DNA of 64,000 nucleotides from Mesorhizobium sp. 131-2-1 (GCF_016756535.1 NZ_AP023247.1:1736501-1800500), one strand, 5' to 3'; shown: positions 17,150-27,049, counted from the first letter of the stretch. The notes: a model not told the origin generated them from the letters alone. Program-made: numbers and translations.

Positions 17150-18037
17150 TCACGCCGCGAAGCGCTGGGCTTCCCCGCCATAGTAGTTGACGTAGCGCGC
17201 GCCGATCTCCTTGACCGGCATGACGACGAAGACGTCGACGGTCGAGAATTCGTGATCGATGACGCAGCCGTCGCCGATGCGGGCGCCGACGCGCAGGTAG
17301 CCCTTGACCAGCGGCGGCATCGCCGCGATCGCGGCCTTGGCGTTGACCGCCTCGATCGGCATCAGGTCCATGGCGCAGTAGCGGCCGGCGACCGCCTTGA
17401 CGTCCCAGGCCGAATTGGTGCGGCAGTGATGGGCGAGATAGGTCAGCGCCTCGGCATGCGCCGCCGGCACGATGCCGTGGAACGAGGCGCAGCCGGTCAT
17501 CACGCCGATGCCATAGTGGTTGATGTAGGCCCAGATGCCTTGCCACAACGCCTCGATGGTGCGCTTGGAGCGGTATTCCGGCAGGACACAGGAGCGGCCG
17601 AGCTCGAGGAAACGCTGGCCGGGATGACGGGCGATCAGCTTGGTCAGCTCGAATTCGCCCTCGGAATAGAAGCCGCCGGCCGTCGCCGCGATCTCCTGCC
17701 GCAGCAGCCGGTAGGTGCCGACGATGCGGCGGTGTTCAGGGCCGGGGAGGGAGGTGTCGAACACCAAAAGGTGATCGCAGAGCGGGTCGAAACGGTCGGC
17801 GTCGCGCCGGTCCTGCGCCTGGAACAGGTCCTTCCGGGCGCCAAGCTCGTCATAGAATACCCGGTAGCGCACTTCCTGGGCGGCGGCGATCTCGGCTTCG
17901 TTGCGGGCAAGCCGCACTTCGAGATTGCCGATGCGGCCGAGAGGGGCGCCTGTTGCGACGGCATCGGCGGTCCGCGCGGCGAGCAGGGCGCCGCCGGCGT
18001 TCGGCCGAGTGTCACATTCCGGCATAACTGTATGCAC
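17150..18037 (-). CDS. olsB: L-ornithine N-alpha-acyltransferase (ornithine lipid synthesis)
   Basis: 295 aa from GTG 18037, which has AAGGAG 8 nt upstream; later ATG 18025 is possible, and an ATG at 18121 would add an unsupported leader. The GNAT-like fold of OlsB is recognisable: EVRYRVFYDELGA, DRFDPLCDHLLVFD, FLELGRSCVLPEYRSK, MTGCASFHG. OlsB transfers 3-hydroxyacyl chains from ACP to ornithine, giving lyso-ornithine lipid. The usual partner olsA is not adjacent. A Pho box lies 52-69 bp upstream. Confidence 0.9.
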   Translation of the reverse strand: MHTVMPECDTRPNAGGALLAARTADAVATGAPLGRIGNLEVRLARNEAEIAAAQEVRYRVFYDELGARKDLFQAQDRRDADRFDPLCDHLLVFDTSLPGPEHRRIVGTYRLLRQEIAATAGGFYSEGEFELTKLIARHPGQRFLELGRSCVLPEYRSKRTIEALWQGIWAYINHYGIGVMTGCASFHGIVPAAHAEALTYLAHHCRTNSAWDVKAVAGRYCAMDLMPIEAVNAKAAIAAMPPLVKGYLRVGARIGDGCVIDHEFSTVDVFVVMPVKEIGARYVNYYGGEAQRFAA

Positions 18038-18088
18038 GAGTGATTCTCCTTCGAGCCATCCCTCTTGGCACGGGGATACGGTGTAGGT

Positions 18089-18106
18089 GCAACAGGATTG
18101 TGACAG
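18089..18106 (-). promoter_or_regulatory. Pho box upstream of olsB
   Basis: On the minus strand the sequence is CTGTCACAATCCTGTTGC, two 7-bp units (CTGTCAC, CTGTTGC) separated by 4 bp. This is the architecture of a PhoB site (CTGTCAT-N4-CTGTCAT). Ornithine lipid synthesis is known to be PhoB-controlled in rhizobia, so the site fits the gene. Confidence 0.65.
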
Positions 18107-18219
18107 TACCGTGATACGCATCAGCGGGCAATACTTCGTCGGCTGGCGAATGCCCTCAACCGGCTACCTTTAGCTGGGCAAAGCCAGGCAATCCAAGGCG
18201 TGTGCGAAGGGCAAAAAAT

Positions 18220-20523
18220 TCAGGCCGCGACCTGCGCCTCGACAGCGCTGACCAGGGCGTCCGGGTCGAGCGGCTTGGTGACGAAGCCGCTGGCGCCGTG
18301 CGCCAGCACGGTATGGCGGGTCTTTTCCTGGCTATCCGCCGACAGCACCATGATCGGAACGGGCGGCACGGCCAGCGCCTCCTCGTGGCGGCGGATGGCG
18401 GCGATGGCGTCCAGCCCGTCCATGACCGGCATGTGCAGATCCATCAGCACCACGTCGAAGCGGTGCTTCAGGCCGGCATCGGTGACGGCCTCGACGGCGG
18501 CCTTGCCGTTGCCGACCACCTTGACACGATGCCCGGCTTTCAAAAGCGTGGCGCGGGCGAGCATGGCGTTGATGTCGTTGTCCTCGGCGATCAGCACCGA
18601 CAGACCCTGATCGGCACGGCGACCACCGGCGCGCACTGGCGGCGCGCCGTGCTTGTCGGCTTGTGGCTGGGGCGGGGCGGGCGCGTGGCTGGTCAAAAGC
18701 ACACGCAGCAGCGTCTCGCCGCGCACCGGCCGCGCCAGGAAGGTGGCGTAGCCGTTGGCGCGGAATTCGCCGAGCATGCCGCGGTCGGTCGGCGCGATCA
18801 GAGTGATCGCCTCGCAGTTGACAAAGCCGTTCTGGCGCAAGCGCTTGAGCAGGCGCCCGTCGCCGTTTTCCATGGCGGCATCGACCAGAAGCACGTCGCA
18901 GCCCGTGGCGAAAGGCATCGCCTGGGCAAGCGTCGTCGCCAGGTCGACGGCGCCGCCATGGGCGCGGATGGCGCGGGCGATGGCGTCGGCCTCGACCGCG
19001 TTCTTCGACACGATCACGGCGCGTCGGCCGGACAGGATGTCCTGCCGGTTCTGCGGCGGCTCGGTCGCGGCCACGGCCGGAAGCTCGAAGACGAATTCGG
19101 ATCCCTCGCCGAGCCGGCTGGACACGGAGATCGAACCGCCCATGGCGGTGACCAGGCGCCTGGAGATGGCAAGGCCGAGGCCTGCGCCGCCATGCACCCG
19201 GGTCGAGGTGCCGTCCGACTGTTCGAACTCCTCGAAGATGCGTTCCATGTCCTCTTCGCGCAGCCCCGGACCCGTGTCGGTGACGGTGAAGCAGATGCGG
19301 TCGGTGGTCTCGGTGCGCGCCCGCGCGACGCCGAGCAGCACGCCGCCGGTGTCGGTGAATTTGATGGCGTTGCCGATGAGGTTGAGCAGGACCTGGCGCA
19401 CCCGGCCCGGATCGGCGGTGATCATCTGCGGCACGTCGGGCTCGACATGGCAGCCGAGGCCGATGTTCTTGGCGAAGGCCTTCGCCGCCATCAGCTCGAT
19501 GATGTTGTCGGCGATTTCGCGCACCGATGTCGGCTGCGGCTCGGGGTCGAAGCGGCCGGCCTCGATCTTGGAGTAGTCGAGCAGATCCTCGATCAACGCC
19601 AGCAGCGCGCTGGCCGAAGTCGAGACGGCGCCGACATAAGTGCGCTGCTCGGGCGAGAGGTCGGTGTCGACCAGCAGCTTGGCCATCCCCATGATGCCGT
19701 TCATCGGCGTGCGGATCTCGTGGCTGACAGTGGCGAGGAAGCGCGACTTGGCCTGGCTGGCATATTCGGCGCGCTCACGGGCGGTGATCAGCGAGGATTC
19801 GGCGCGCTTGCGGGCGGTGATGTCGCGCGCGATCGCCCGGTGCGAGACGGCACCGTTGTCCTTGTCGCGCACCGACAGCTCGATCCAGGAAAACCAGCGC
19901 GGGCCGTTCGGCGTGCGGACGGCGACGTCGGTCGAGCTCAGGCATTCATGATCGGAGAAGGCGGCATCGGGAACGATCCCGACATCGATGCCGAGCTCCG
20001 ACAGCGTCTTGCCGGCAAGATCGCGCTGGTCGATTTCGACGAGGTCGGCGAAAACCTTGTTGGCATAGACGATGTGGCCGTCGCGATCGCGATGGACGAC
20101 GAGATCGCCGAGCGCGTCGATCAGTCCGCGAAACCGCTCCTCGCTCTCCTGCATCTCCCACATGCGGTCGGCGAGCGTCTCGATCTCGGCGCGGCTGCGG
20201 GCGGCGGTCTCGTCGAGCAAGGCCGCGGCGCGGCGCTCGCTGCGCTTGTTGCGCAGATGCATGCCGAGGCCGCCGAGGCCTGTCACCAGCAGACCGAGGG
20301 TGACGAAGATCGGCGCGCCGGTGAGGTGCGCCAGACCCGCCAACACGGCGATGGCGACAACGGTGAGAAAAGCCAGGCCTTCGGGATTGGCGGGCGGGAG
20401 CACGGGCGCCAGCGGCGGCGCGGCGACAAGCTGCCGCTTCGGAGCGGCAGGGGCCGGCCCGTCCACGCCTGCGGCACGTTCCGCCGCCTTGATGCCGGAT
20501 TCCGCGATCATGCGGAAAGCCAT
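18220..20523 (-). CDS. Membrane-anchored hybrid histidine kinase with a degenerate and a canonical receiver
   Basis: 767 aa. Two membrane segments lie at about 50-85, then a coiled linker and a PAS domain ([20 protein letters not shown], ~127-245). The H-box is [13 protein letters not shown], and the ATPase has [15 protein letters not shown] and [10 protein letters not shown] first receiver-like module (~515-625) lacks the acidic pair and has Arg for the conserved Lys. The last receiver is complete (AEDNDIN, Asp695 in MDLHMP, KPLD). The signal is unknown. It is the last gene of a probable five-gene minus-strand unit. Confidence 0.88.
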   Translation of the reverse strand: MAFRMIAESGIKAAERAAGVDGPAPAAPKRQLVAAPPLAPVLPPANPEGLAFLTVVAIAVLAGLAHLTGAPIFVTLGLLVTGLGGLGMHLRNKRSERRAAALLDETAARSRAEIETLADRMWEMQESEERFRGLIDALGDLVVHRDRDGHIVYANKVFADLVEIDQRDLAGKTLSELGIDVGIVPDAAFSDHECLSSTDVAVRTPNGPRWFSWIELSVRDKDNGAVSHRAIARDITARKRAESSLITARERAEYASQAKSRFLATVSHEIRTPMNGIMGMAKLLVDTDLSPEQRTYVGAVSTSASALLALIEDLLDYSKIEAGRFDPEPQPTSVREIADNIIELMAAKAFAKNIGLGCHVEPDVPQMITADPGRVRQVLLNLIGNAIKFTDTGGVLLGVARARTETTDRICFTVTDTGPGLREEDMERIFEEFEQSDGTSTRVHGGAGLGLAISRRLVTAMGGSISVSSRLGEGSEFVFELPAVAATEPPQNRQDILSGRRAVIVSKNAVEADAIARAIRAHGGAVDLATTLAQAMPFATGCDVLLVDAAMENGDGRLLKRLRQNGFVNCEAITLIAPTDRGMLGEFRANGYATFLARPVRGETLLRVLLTSHAPAPPQPQADKHGAPPVRAGGRRADQGLSVLIAEDNDINAMLARATLLKAGHRVKVVGNGKAAVEAVTDAGLKHRFDVVLMDLHMPVMDGLDAIAAIRRHEEALAVPPVPIMVLSADSQEKTRHTVLAHGASGFVTKPLDPDALVSAVEAQVAA

Positions 20524-20598
20524 GCCACAGAGACATTATGGAAGATTGCGGCGGATCGCTCGAATTTTAACGGTCGCGCGGTTTTCGCCCGTCAGCGC

Positions 20599-21588
20599 TC
20601 ACATATCGACTACGACGCGGCCCCTGATCCTGCCCTCGACGATATCGCGCGCGGCGTCGATGATGCCGTCGAAACCGATCGTCCTGGACAGCCTCGCGAG
20701 TTTGCCGTGGTCGAGGTCGGTGCCGATGCGGCGCCACGCCTCCAGACGGACCGCCTTCGGCGCCATCACCGAATCGATGCCGAGCAGCGAGACGCCGCGC
20801 AGGATGAAGGGAGCGACGCTCGCCGGCAGGTCCATGCCGCCGGCAAGTCCGCAGGCGGCCACGGCTCCGCCATAGGCGGTCATCGACAGGACATTCGCCA
20901 GCGTGTGGCTGCCAACCGCATCGACGCCGCCGGCCCAGCGCTCCTTGGCCAGCGGCTTCGCCGGCTGAGTGAGCTCATCGCGCGAAATCACCTCGGCGGC
21001 GCCGAGGTCGATCAGATACGGTCTTTCGGCATTGCGGCCGGTCGAGGCGATGACATGGTAGCCGAGGCTGGAGAGGATCGAGATCGCGACGGAGCCGACG
21101 CCGCCGGCAGCGCCCGTTACCACCACCGGACCGCGATCCGGCACGATGCCGTGCCGTTCCAGCGCCATGACGCTGAGCATGGCGGTATAGCCGGCGGTGC
21201 CCACCGCCATCGCATCATGCGGGCTCATGCCGTCGGGCAGCGGCACCAGCCAGTCGCCGTTGACGCGGGCGCGACCGGCAAAAGCGCCGAAATGTGTCTC
21301 GCCGACGCCCCAGCCGTTGAGGATCACCTTGTCGCCCTTGCGCCAGTCGGCATGCGAGGTGGAGATCACGGTGCCGGCGAAATCGATGCCCGGCACCAGC
21401 GGCCAGCGGCGGATGACCGGCGCCTTGCCGGTGATGGCCAGCCCATCCTTGTAGTTGATCGTCGTCGCCTCGACGGCGACGGTGACGTCGCCCTCCATCA
21501 GCTCGGCCTCGGTGAGGTCGGTGATCGCGACCGACTGCTTCTTGTCGGCGTCGCGCGAAACGAGGATGGCTTTGAAGGTTTCGGACAT
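20599..21588 (-). CDS. AcuI/YhdH-type NADPH oxidoreductase (acrylyl-CoA reductase family)
   Basis: 329 aa MDR protein of the AcuI/YhdH subgroup: TTINYKDGLAITGK near residue 43, PGIDFAGTV, then the nucleotide loop VVTGAAGGVGSVA, and AACGLAGGMDLPASVAPFIL typical of acrylyl-CoA reductases. Zinc ligands are absent, as usual for this group. AcuI reduces acryloyl-CoA to propionyl-CoA, protecting against a toxic electrophile. The exact substrate is inferred from family only. It lies 53 bp downstream of lspA. Confidence 0.85.
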   Translation of the reverse strand: MSETFKAILVSRDADKKQSVAITDLTEAELMEGDVTVAVEATTINYKDGLAITGKAPVIRRWPLVPGIDFAGTVISTSHADWRKGDKVILNGWGVGETHFGAFAGRARVNGDWLVPLPDGMSPHDAMAVGTAGYTAMLSVMALERHGIVPDRGPVVVTGAAGGVGSVAISILSSLGYHVIASTGRNAERPYLIDLGAAEVISRDELTQPAKPLAKERWAGGVDAVGSHTLANVLSMTAYGGAVAACGLAGGMDLPASVAPFILRGVSLLGIDSVMAPKAVRLEAWRRIGTDLDHGKLARLSRTIGFDGIIDAARDIVEGRIRGRVVVDM

Positions 21589-21641
21589 TTTTTCTTCCCG
21601 GTTGTGCGCTGCCCGGACTGTGCGGCCTCAGCCGCGCCCGG

Positions 21642-22124
21642 TCAATCTTGCGAGGGCTTGGGCTCGTGTCGCCAGCCGATCAATTCGTCGAAGAGGACAA
21701 GCGCGGCGCCGACCGAAATGAAGGCGTCCGCCAGGTTGAACACGGCGAAGGACCAGACCGGCGTGTGGAACAATATGTAGTCGATGACATGGCCGTAGGC
21801 GGCGCGGTCGATCAGGTTGCCGAGCGCGCCGCCGATGATCAGTGCAAAGCCAATCCTGGCAAGCACATGGCCCGCTGGCGTGCGCGTTGCGAGATAGAGC
21901 ACGAAGGCGACGACGAGGACGGCGATGACCACCAGGCCGGTATCGCCGAAGGACTGGAACATCGAGAAGGCGATGCCGGTGTTGTAGGTGCGGAACAGCG
22001 CCAGGAAAGGCAGGAGATCGACCTTCTCCTGGAAAGCGAGGCCGCCCTCCACCAACTGCTTGATCCACTGGTCGAGCGCGATGGCGACGACGGTCAGCAG
22101 GGCATACGGGGACCAGGACCTCAC
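21642..22124 (-). CDS. lspA: Lipoprotein signal peptidase (signal peptidase II)
   Basis: 160 aa with four transmembrane helices. The catalytic aspartates are Asp106 (GNLIDR) and Asp133 (FNLADAFI), both within the conserved family boxes; the NTGIAFS segment is also present. It cleaves the signal peptide of prolipoproteins in the inner membrane. Translation starts at GTG 22124 with AAGAGG upstream. It lies downstream of two RNA methyltransferase genes on the same strand. Confidence 0.94.
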   Translation of the reverse strand: MRSWSPYALLTVVAIALDQWIKQLVEGGLAFQEKVDLLPFLALFRTYNTGIAFSMFQSFGDTGLVVIAVLVVAFVLYLATRTPAGHVLARIGFALIIGGALGNLIDRAAYGHVIDYILFHTPVWSFAVFNLADAFISVGAALVLFDELIGWRHEPKPSQD

Positions 22125-22154
22125 GATTTGTTGCCCTCTTCCTTGCCCAAGATC

Positions 22155-22190
22155 TTGTCCGGAAACCGGACGCCGCTTTTTGGGATCATG
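22155..22190. repeat. Short dispersed intergenic repeat, copy 2
   Basis: 29 of 36 bases match the copy at 966-1001 (CCGGAAACCGG, a short spacer, then CTTTTTGGGATCA). It occupies half of the 68-bp gap between the TrmH-type methyltransferase and lspA. Confidence 0.5.
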
Positions 22191-22192
22191 GT

Positions 22193-23041
22193 CTAGTCCG
22201 GCCCCAGCTTCAGCGCACCGCGGCGGATCTCGAACAGCATGATGCCGGTGGCGACCGCCAGGTTGAGTGAATCGGCGCGACCGGCCTGCGGAATCCTGAG
22301 CAGCCGGTCGCAGCTTTCGGCCAGGCTGTCGGGCAGGCCCTGCTGCTCGTTGCCCATCAAAAGCAGCACCGGCCCCCGGGTGAAATCGACCGAGCGGTAG
22401 TCGACCGCGCCCTTCAGATGCGTGCCGGCGACGAGGCCCGGAAAGCCCTTGCGCCAGGCGAGAAAAGCCTCCGGCGTCGCCTTTGCCACCGGCACGGCGA
22501 AGATCGAACCCATCGTGGCGCGCACGGTCTCGACGGAAAACGGGTCGGTCGTGTCGCCGACCAGGATGACGCCCTTGGCGCCGACCGCATCGACGGTGCG
22601 GATGACGGTGCCGAGATTGCCGGGGTCGCGCACCCGGTCGAGCGCCACCCAGACGTCGCCGTCCGAAGCGCGGATCTCCTTCAGTGGCAGGACCTTTTGG
22701 GCAAAGACGCCGACCACCATTTGCGGGTTGTCGCGGCGGGTGATCGCCGTCAGCACCTTTTCGGAGACTTCAAGCACGGTGCCGCCGGCGGCGACGGTGC
22801 GCGCCGCGACCTTTTCCACCGCCGCGTTGCCGCGTCCGGCCTTGGCGAAGACCAGCGTCTTGATCGACCAGCCGAGGTCGAGCGCGTCGATGACCAGCTT
22901 CAGGCCTTCGGCCATGAAGGCATTCTGCTGGTCGCGGAATTTCTTCAGCGCCAGCGCCTTGATGTCCTTGACGAGCGGGTTGGCAAGGCTGGTGACTTCC
23001 TTGACCTGGCCGACGGCGCGCGAGCTCTCATAAGCGTTCAT
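22193..23041 (-). CDS. TrmH/SpoU-family RNA 2'-O-methyltransferase
   Basis: 282 aa. There is an N-terminal substrate-binding region (SLANPLVKDIKALALKKFRD) and a C-terminal SPOUT knot with the three family motifs: DRVRDPGNLGTVIRT, LLMGNEQQGLPD, and IPQAGRADSLNLAVATGIM. The group methylates the ribose of tRNA or 23S rRNA nucleotides using SAM. The exact target is not evident. It begins directly after the stop of the upstream methyltransferase (no gap), so the two are surely co-translated. Confidence 0.9.
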   Translation of the reverse strand: MNAYESSRAVGQVKEVTSLANPLVKDIKALALKKFRDQQNAFMAEGLKLVIDALDLGWSIKTLVFAKAGRGNAAVEKVAARTVAAGGTVLEVSEKVLTAITRRDNPQMVVGVFAQKVLPLKEIRASDGDVWVALDRVRDPGNLGTVIRTVDAVGAKGVILVGDTTDPFSVETVRATMGSIFAVPVAKATPEAFLAWRKGFPGLVAGTHLKGAVDYRSVDFTRGPVLLLMGNEQQGLPDSLAESCDRLLRIPQAGRADSLNLAVATGIMLFEIRRGALKLGPD

Positions 23042-24166
23042 TCAGGCCACCCAGCGCGAGAACAGCGAGGTCGACAGCGCGCGGCCGGCAGACTTCTCGC
23101 GGATGATCAGCTCGCCCGATTCGACCGTGCCGCCCATCCCGGCGAAGGTGTCGCGCATCAGGGCATGGATGGCGAAGAAGGAGGCGCGGATCGAATAGGC
23201 GGTGAGCACCACGGCAAGCGGCTTCGGCGTCAGGATCGAGCGGCAGAGGTCGGTCAGGCCGGGCAGGTCCTCGAACAGTTGCCAGACCTCGCCCTTCGGT
23301 CCTCGGCCATAGGCCGGCGGGTCGAACAATACGATGTCGTAGCGGCTGCCACGGCGCTCCTCGCGCTCGGCGAATTTCACCGCGTCCTCGACGATCCAGC
23401 GGATCGGCTTGTTGGAGAGCCCCGCCATCTCCTGGTTCTCGCGGGCCCAGCCGATCGCTTTCTTGGACGCATCGACATGAGTGACCTCGGCGCCGGCGCG
23501 CGCCGCGACCAGCGAGGCGAGGCCGGTATAGCCGAACAGGTTGAGCACCTTGACCGGCCGCCTGGCCGCCGCGATCAGCCCGGCCATATGGTCCCAGTGC
23601 GAGGCCTGCTCGGGGAAGACGCCGACGTGCCGAAACGAGGTGAAGCGGCCGAGATAGTCGATGCCGTCATGCTTCATCGGCCAGGTCTCGCCGAGCGGTG
23701 TTCGCGGAAAACGCCAGCGGCCGATGCCTTCCTCGTCGGTGTCGCCGGTGAAGATGGCGTCGGCGCGCTCCCAGTCCCTGGCCGGCAGCGCCCTTTGCCA
23801 GATCGCCTGGCCCTCCGGCCGCACGATGCGGTAGGGGCCGTACTGCTCGAGCTTCTGGCCGGCGCCGCTGTCGAGCAACGCATAATCGGCATTGGGCGCC
23901 ACTTCGAGGATCAGCGGCAGCCGCTCTGCAGGCGGCAAGCCATCGCGACGCGCAAGGACGCGCGGTGCGGATTTGGGCTCCGATCGCTCCGGAGTCTTGG
24001 CCTCATGCCGTTCGCCCGACCTAATCGGTGGTCTCGTTGCCGTGTGCTCCTGGCGCGGCCGCACGGGTTCGGCCCCGCCCTTTGCGGGCGGACGGTTGTC
24101 GCGGCGTTTGTCGCGAAAAGACTTCAAGCAGGAGCATCTCCGGGACCGAGTGGCCGCTTTTGGCAT
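23042..24166 (-). CDS. Class I SAM-dependent (rRNA) methyltransferase
   Basis: About 374 aa. After a basic, low-complexity N-terminus (~80 residues) comes an RlmI/RlmK-like domain: LNLFGYTGLASLVAARAGA (SAM loop), THVDASKKAIGWARENQ, and the catalytic-type motif LFDPPAYGRG. Related enzymes methylate 23S rRNA. The start is uncertain: ATG 24166 is shown, ATG 24202 is in frame upstream, and neither has a clear ribosome binding site. It heads the methyltransferase-lspA unit. Confidence 0.8.
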   Translation of the reverse strand: MPKAATRSRRCSCLKSFRDKRRDNRPPAKGGAEPVRPRQEHTATRPPIRSGERHEAKTPERSEPKSAPRVLARRDGLPPAERLPLILEVAPNADYALLDSGAGQKLEQYGPYRIVRPEGQAIWQRALPARDWERADAIFTGDTDEEGIGRWRFPRTPLGETWPMKHDGIDYLGRFTSFRHVGVFPEQASHWDHMAGLIAAARRPVKVLNLFGYTGLASLVAARAGAEVTHVDASKKAIGWARENQEMAGLSNKPIRWIVEDAVKFAEREERRGSRYDIVLFDPPAYGRGPKGEVWQLFEDLPGLTDLCRSILTPKPLAVVLTAYSIRASFFAIHALMRDTFAGMGGTVESGELIIREKSAGRALSTSLFSRWVA

Positions 24167-24409
24167 GAGGGCCGCGGCGGTGCAACAAGCGATGATGGTC
24201 ATGCTGTGGCCGCCACGGACTTGTGTTTTTGCGCGTTTCGTCTATGAGGGCCGGCTTGTTGTTTCTGGAATGGGAGCGAAAGATGACGAACATCTTCACA
24301 GCGCACCCCGCAGGGGTTCCGGCGTAAGCCAGCGTCTTGCTGCCTGCCGCCGGTCGAACGGATGCCTGAAGGCGTCCGACACCGGACCTGTATCCAGAAG
24401 TGTTCCATC

Positions 24410-25633
24410 ATGGGCAATCTTATCGGGGGCCTCGGCCCCTCTTCGTCGTGCGCCGCACCGGCTGCGCATATCCAGCATTGTTTTTCGCCGCAGACATGGA
24501 TCGAGGGCGCGGCGCTCGAGCAACTCAGGCACGTCGCGGCCTTGCCCGGCGTCACCTCGGTTGCGGCCTTTCCAGACCTGCATCCCGGCAAATACGGCCC
24601 GACCGGCATTGCCGTGTTGTCGCAGCGCTTGCACCCGCAGCTGATCGGCAACGACATCGGCTGCGGCATGTCGCTGTTCGAACTCGACTTGCCGCTGCGC
24701 AAGCTCAAGATCGACAAAGCGGCCGAGCGTCTGCGCCAGCTCGAGGCGGAGGATGTCTTCGATCCGGCCGAGGCACTTGGCCGATCGGATCTGCCGCCGG
24801 ATCTCTATCCCGAGGCTTTGGGTACGATCGGCGGCGGCAACCATTTTTGCGAACTGCAGGCGGTCGATGAGACGATCGGCGCTGCCGGCGAAAGCCTGTT
24901 CGACCACCAGAAACTCTATCTGCTGGTGCATTCCGGCTCGCGCGGCCTGGGCGCGTATGTCTTCGGGCAGATGCTCGAAGGCCAATCCGCGCTCACGGCC
25001 GGGCTCGATCCCGACAGCGCGGACGGCATGCACTGGCGCCGCCAGCATGATGTCTGCGTCGCCTGGGCTTCGCTCAACCGCAACCTGATCGCGGAGCGTG
25101 CGGCAAGCGTGCTGAAAAGCGATGTTCGGCTGGTCGCCGACATTCCGCACAACCTTGTGCGCGAACGGGTTGACGGCCTGGTGCACCACAAGGGTTCGGC
25201 TGCGGTTGCAGCCGGAGACATTGCGCCGATCGCAGGGTCGCGGGCAAGCCTGAGTTATGTCGTGCAGGCCCGCGATGGCACGGGTTTGTCGCTGGGCGGG
25301 ATTTCGCATGGCGCCGGCCGCAAGTACGACCGCGCCACGATGCATGGCCGCGTCGGCCGCAACAGGTCGGAGCGCGACGCGCTGTTGCGAAACGCCTGGG
25401 GCGGGCAACTGATCTGCGACGATCGCAACCTGGTCATCGAGGAGGCAGCGACCGCCTACAAGGATGCCGGCCAGGTGGTGCGGGACCTCGCCGAGGCGGG
25501 CCTGGTAGTGGCACTGGCGGCGATGAAGCCGCTGGTGACCTACAAGAAGGCTGTCGAAGGTCCGCCCGACCGGACACGCGGTAAACCGATCCGTGACCGC
25601 CAGGGAAGGAGGGATCGCCATGCCCGCGATTGA
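24410..25633 (+). CDS. rtcB: RNA ligase RtcB family protein (PrfH-associated type)
   Basis: 407 aa. Metal and catalytic residues of RtcB are present: Cys85 in GNDIGCGM, His145 in GGGNHF, His174 in HSGSRG, His247 in IPHN, and the guanylylated-type His300 in SHGAGR. RtcB ligates 2',3'-cyclic phosphate or 3'-phosphate ends to 5'-OH ends with GTP and Mn2+. The last ~30 residues, past MKPLVTYK, are basic and unconserved. Its 3' end overlaps prfH by 14 nt, placing it in the RtcB-PrfH repair class. ATG 24410 is preferred over ATG 24362. Confidence 0.9.
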   Translation: MGNLIGGLGPSSSCAAPAAHIQHCFSPQTWIEGAALEQLRHVAALPGVTSVAAFPDLHPGKYGPTGIAVLSQRLHPQLIGNDIGCGMSLFELDLPLRKLKIDKAAERLRQLEAEDVFDPAEALGRSDLPPDLYPEALGTIGGGNHFCELQAVDETIGAAGESLFDHQKLYLLVHSGSRGLGAYVFGQMLEGQSALTAGLDPDSADGMHWRRQHDVCVAWASLNRNLIAERAASVLKSDVRLVADIPHNLVRERVDGLVHHKGSAAVAAGDIAPIAGSRASLSYVVQARDGTGLSLGGISHGAGRKYDRATMHGRVGRNRSERDALLRNAWGGQLICDDRNLVIEEAATAYKDAGQVVRDLAEAGLVVALAAMKPLVTYKKAVEGPPDRTRGKPIRDRQGRRDRHARD

Positions 25634-26237
25634 TCTTCTGGTCACCTCCGGAAGCGGCCCGGCGGAATGCCGCGTCGCGCTGATGGCGCTGGTTGGCATC
25701 ATCGAAGCCGAGGCCGACAGGCGCGGCTGCACGATCGATGTAACCTTCGGCCACAAGCCGGATAGGCACGGCGCCAAATCCGCTCTGCTCGGTCTCGATG
25801 GCGCGAACGCCGCCGCGGTGGCGGCGGAATATTGCGGCACCGTCAAATTCGTCTTCAAGAGCCCAGTGCGCCCGGGCCACAAACGCCAGAACTGGTTTGT
25901 CGGCGTGAAGACGGTGGATCTGGCGGCGGCAGCGCCTACCGAGGCTTCGATCGCGGCTTCCGATGTGCGCTTTGAAACGCTGCGCGCCGGCGGTCCCGGC
26001 GGCCAGCATCAGAACACCACCGACAGTGCGGTGCGCGCCGTCCATCTGCCAACAGGCATTGTGGTGACGGCACGCAACGAGCGCTCGCAGCACCGCAACA
26101 AGGCGATCGCGCTGCGGCGGCTGGAAGCGATGCTGCGGGTTCTCGCCGACCGCGAGGCCGAACAGTCGAAGGCGGAAATCTTCATCGCCAACAAGGCGCT
26201 GGAGCGCGGTAATGAGGTCAAGGTGTTTCGCCTCTGA
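25620..26237 (+). CDS. prfH: Peptide chain release factor homologue PrfH
   Basis: 205 aa, much shorter than RF1/RF2. The GGQ peptidyl-hydrolysis motif is at 127-129 (GGPGGQHQN), followed by TDSAVRAVH and [12 protein letters not shown]. The upstream [15 protein letters not shown] segment is diagnostic of PrfH; the codon-recognition domain of RF1/RF2 is absent. PrfH releases nascent peptides from ribosomes whose 16S rRNA decoding centre has been cut, allowing RtcB to reseal it. A perfect AAGGAGGG lies 6 nt before ATG 25620. Confidence 0.93.
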   Translation: MPAIDLLVTSGSGPAECRVALMALVGIIEAEADRRGCTIDVTFGHKPDRHGAKSALLGLDGANAAAVAAEYCGTVKFVFKSPVRPGHKRQNWFVGVKTVDLAAAAPTEASIAASDVRFETLRAGGPGGQHQNTTDSAVRAVHLPTGIVVTARNERSQHRNKAIALRRLEAMLRVLADREAEQSKAEIFIANKALERGNEVKVFRL

Positions 26238-26350
26238 GCGGGCATCTCTGAGCAAAGTGGGCGTGGCCGAGTCGCGGGATGTGGATCGTCCTGGCTTCCT
26301 GCCGCGCCCATGCGGTCCTATCGTGGAGTTGGTCCCAAGTCCCGAGAATC

Positions 26351-27049
26351 ATGTCCCGTTCCGAACGTCTGCTCGACCTGATCCAGATCCTGCGCCGTCA
26401 CCGCCGGCCGGTCAGCGGCCGCACGCTCGCCGGCGAAATGGGCGTCTCCATCCGCACGCTCTACCGCGACATCGCGACGCTGCAGGGGCAGGGCGCGCCG
26501 ATCGAGGGCGAGGCAGGGCTGGGCTATGTGCTGAAGCCCGGCTTCATGCTGCCGCCGCTGATGTTTACCGACGAGGAGATCGAGGCCATCGTGCTGGGCT
26601 CCCGTTGGGTCGCCAAGCAGCCGGACAGGCGGCTTTCAGCCGCCGCGACCGATGCGCTGGCCAAGATCGCGGCCGTGCTGCCGGACGACCTGCGCGAGGA
26701 TCTCGACGCCACCACGCTGCTGGTCGGGCCGGGCGCCGAGGCCACCGAAGGCATCGACCTCAGCCTGGTGCGCCGGGCCATCCGCGACGAGCGCAAGCTC
26801 GGTTTCCTCTATCGCGATGCCTCGGGTGCTGGCTCGGAACGCACGGTCTGGCCCTTCGCGCTCGCCTTCTTCGACAAGGTGCGGGTGGTGGTGGCCTGGT
26901 GCGAGACGCGGCAGGATTTTCGCCACTTTCGCGCCGATCGCATTTCTGGGCTCAATGCCACGGATATACGCTATCCGCGCCGGCGGCAGGCTCTACTCAA
27001 GGCGTGGCGAGCGACGCTGGACGCACCAAAGCGCGGGCCAGAGGCCTGA
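26351..27049 (+). CDS. YafY-type HTH/WYL-domain transcriptional regulator
   Basis: 232 aa. The N-terminal winged HTH (SERLLDLIQILRRHRRPVSG, then SIRTLYRDIATL) is followed by a WYL-like ligand domain (VWPFALAFFDKVRVVVAWC, then RHFRADRISGL). The family regulates neighbouring genes in response to small or nucleic-acid ligands. The following VOC gene is 91 bp downstream on the same strand and is a likely target. ATG 26351 is used; an in-frame extension to 26279 has no binding site. Confidence 0.87.
   Translation: MSRSERLLDLIQILRRHRRPVSGRTLAGEMGVSIRTLYRDIATLQGQGAPIEGEAGLGYVLKPGFMLPPLMFTDEEIEAIVLGSRWVAKQPDRRLSAAATDALAKIAAVLPDDLREDLDATTLLVGPGAEATEGIDLSLVRRAIRDERKLGFLYRDASGAGSERTVWPFALAFFDKVRVVVAWCETRQDFRHFRADRISGLNATDIRYPRRRQALLKAWRATLDAPKRGPEA

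Noticed and set aside
18202..21780. A 1192-codon open frame on the plus strand
   Set aside because: It lies antisense to the hybrid kinase and the AcuI-like gene, both with clear domains. Its composition (Arg/Gly/Asp/His-rich, no motifs) is typical of antisense frames in GC-rich codon usage.
22418..24247. A 609-codon plus-strand frame opposite the two methyltransferases
   Set aside because: Antisense artefact with no domain.
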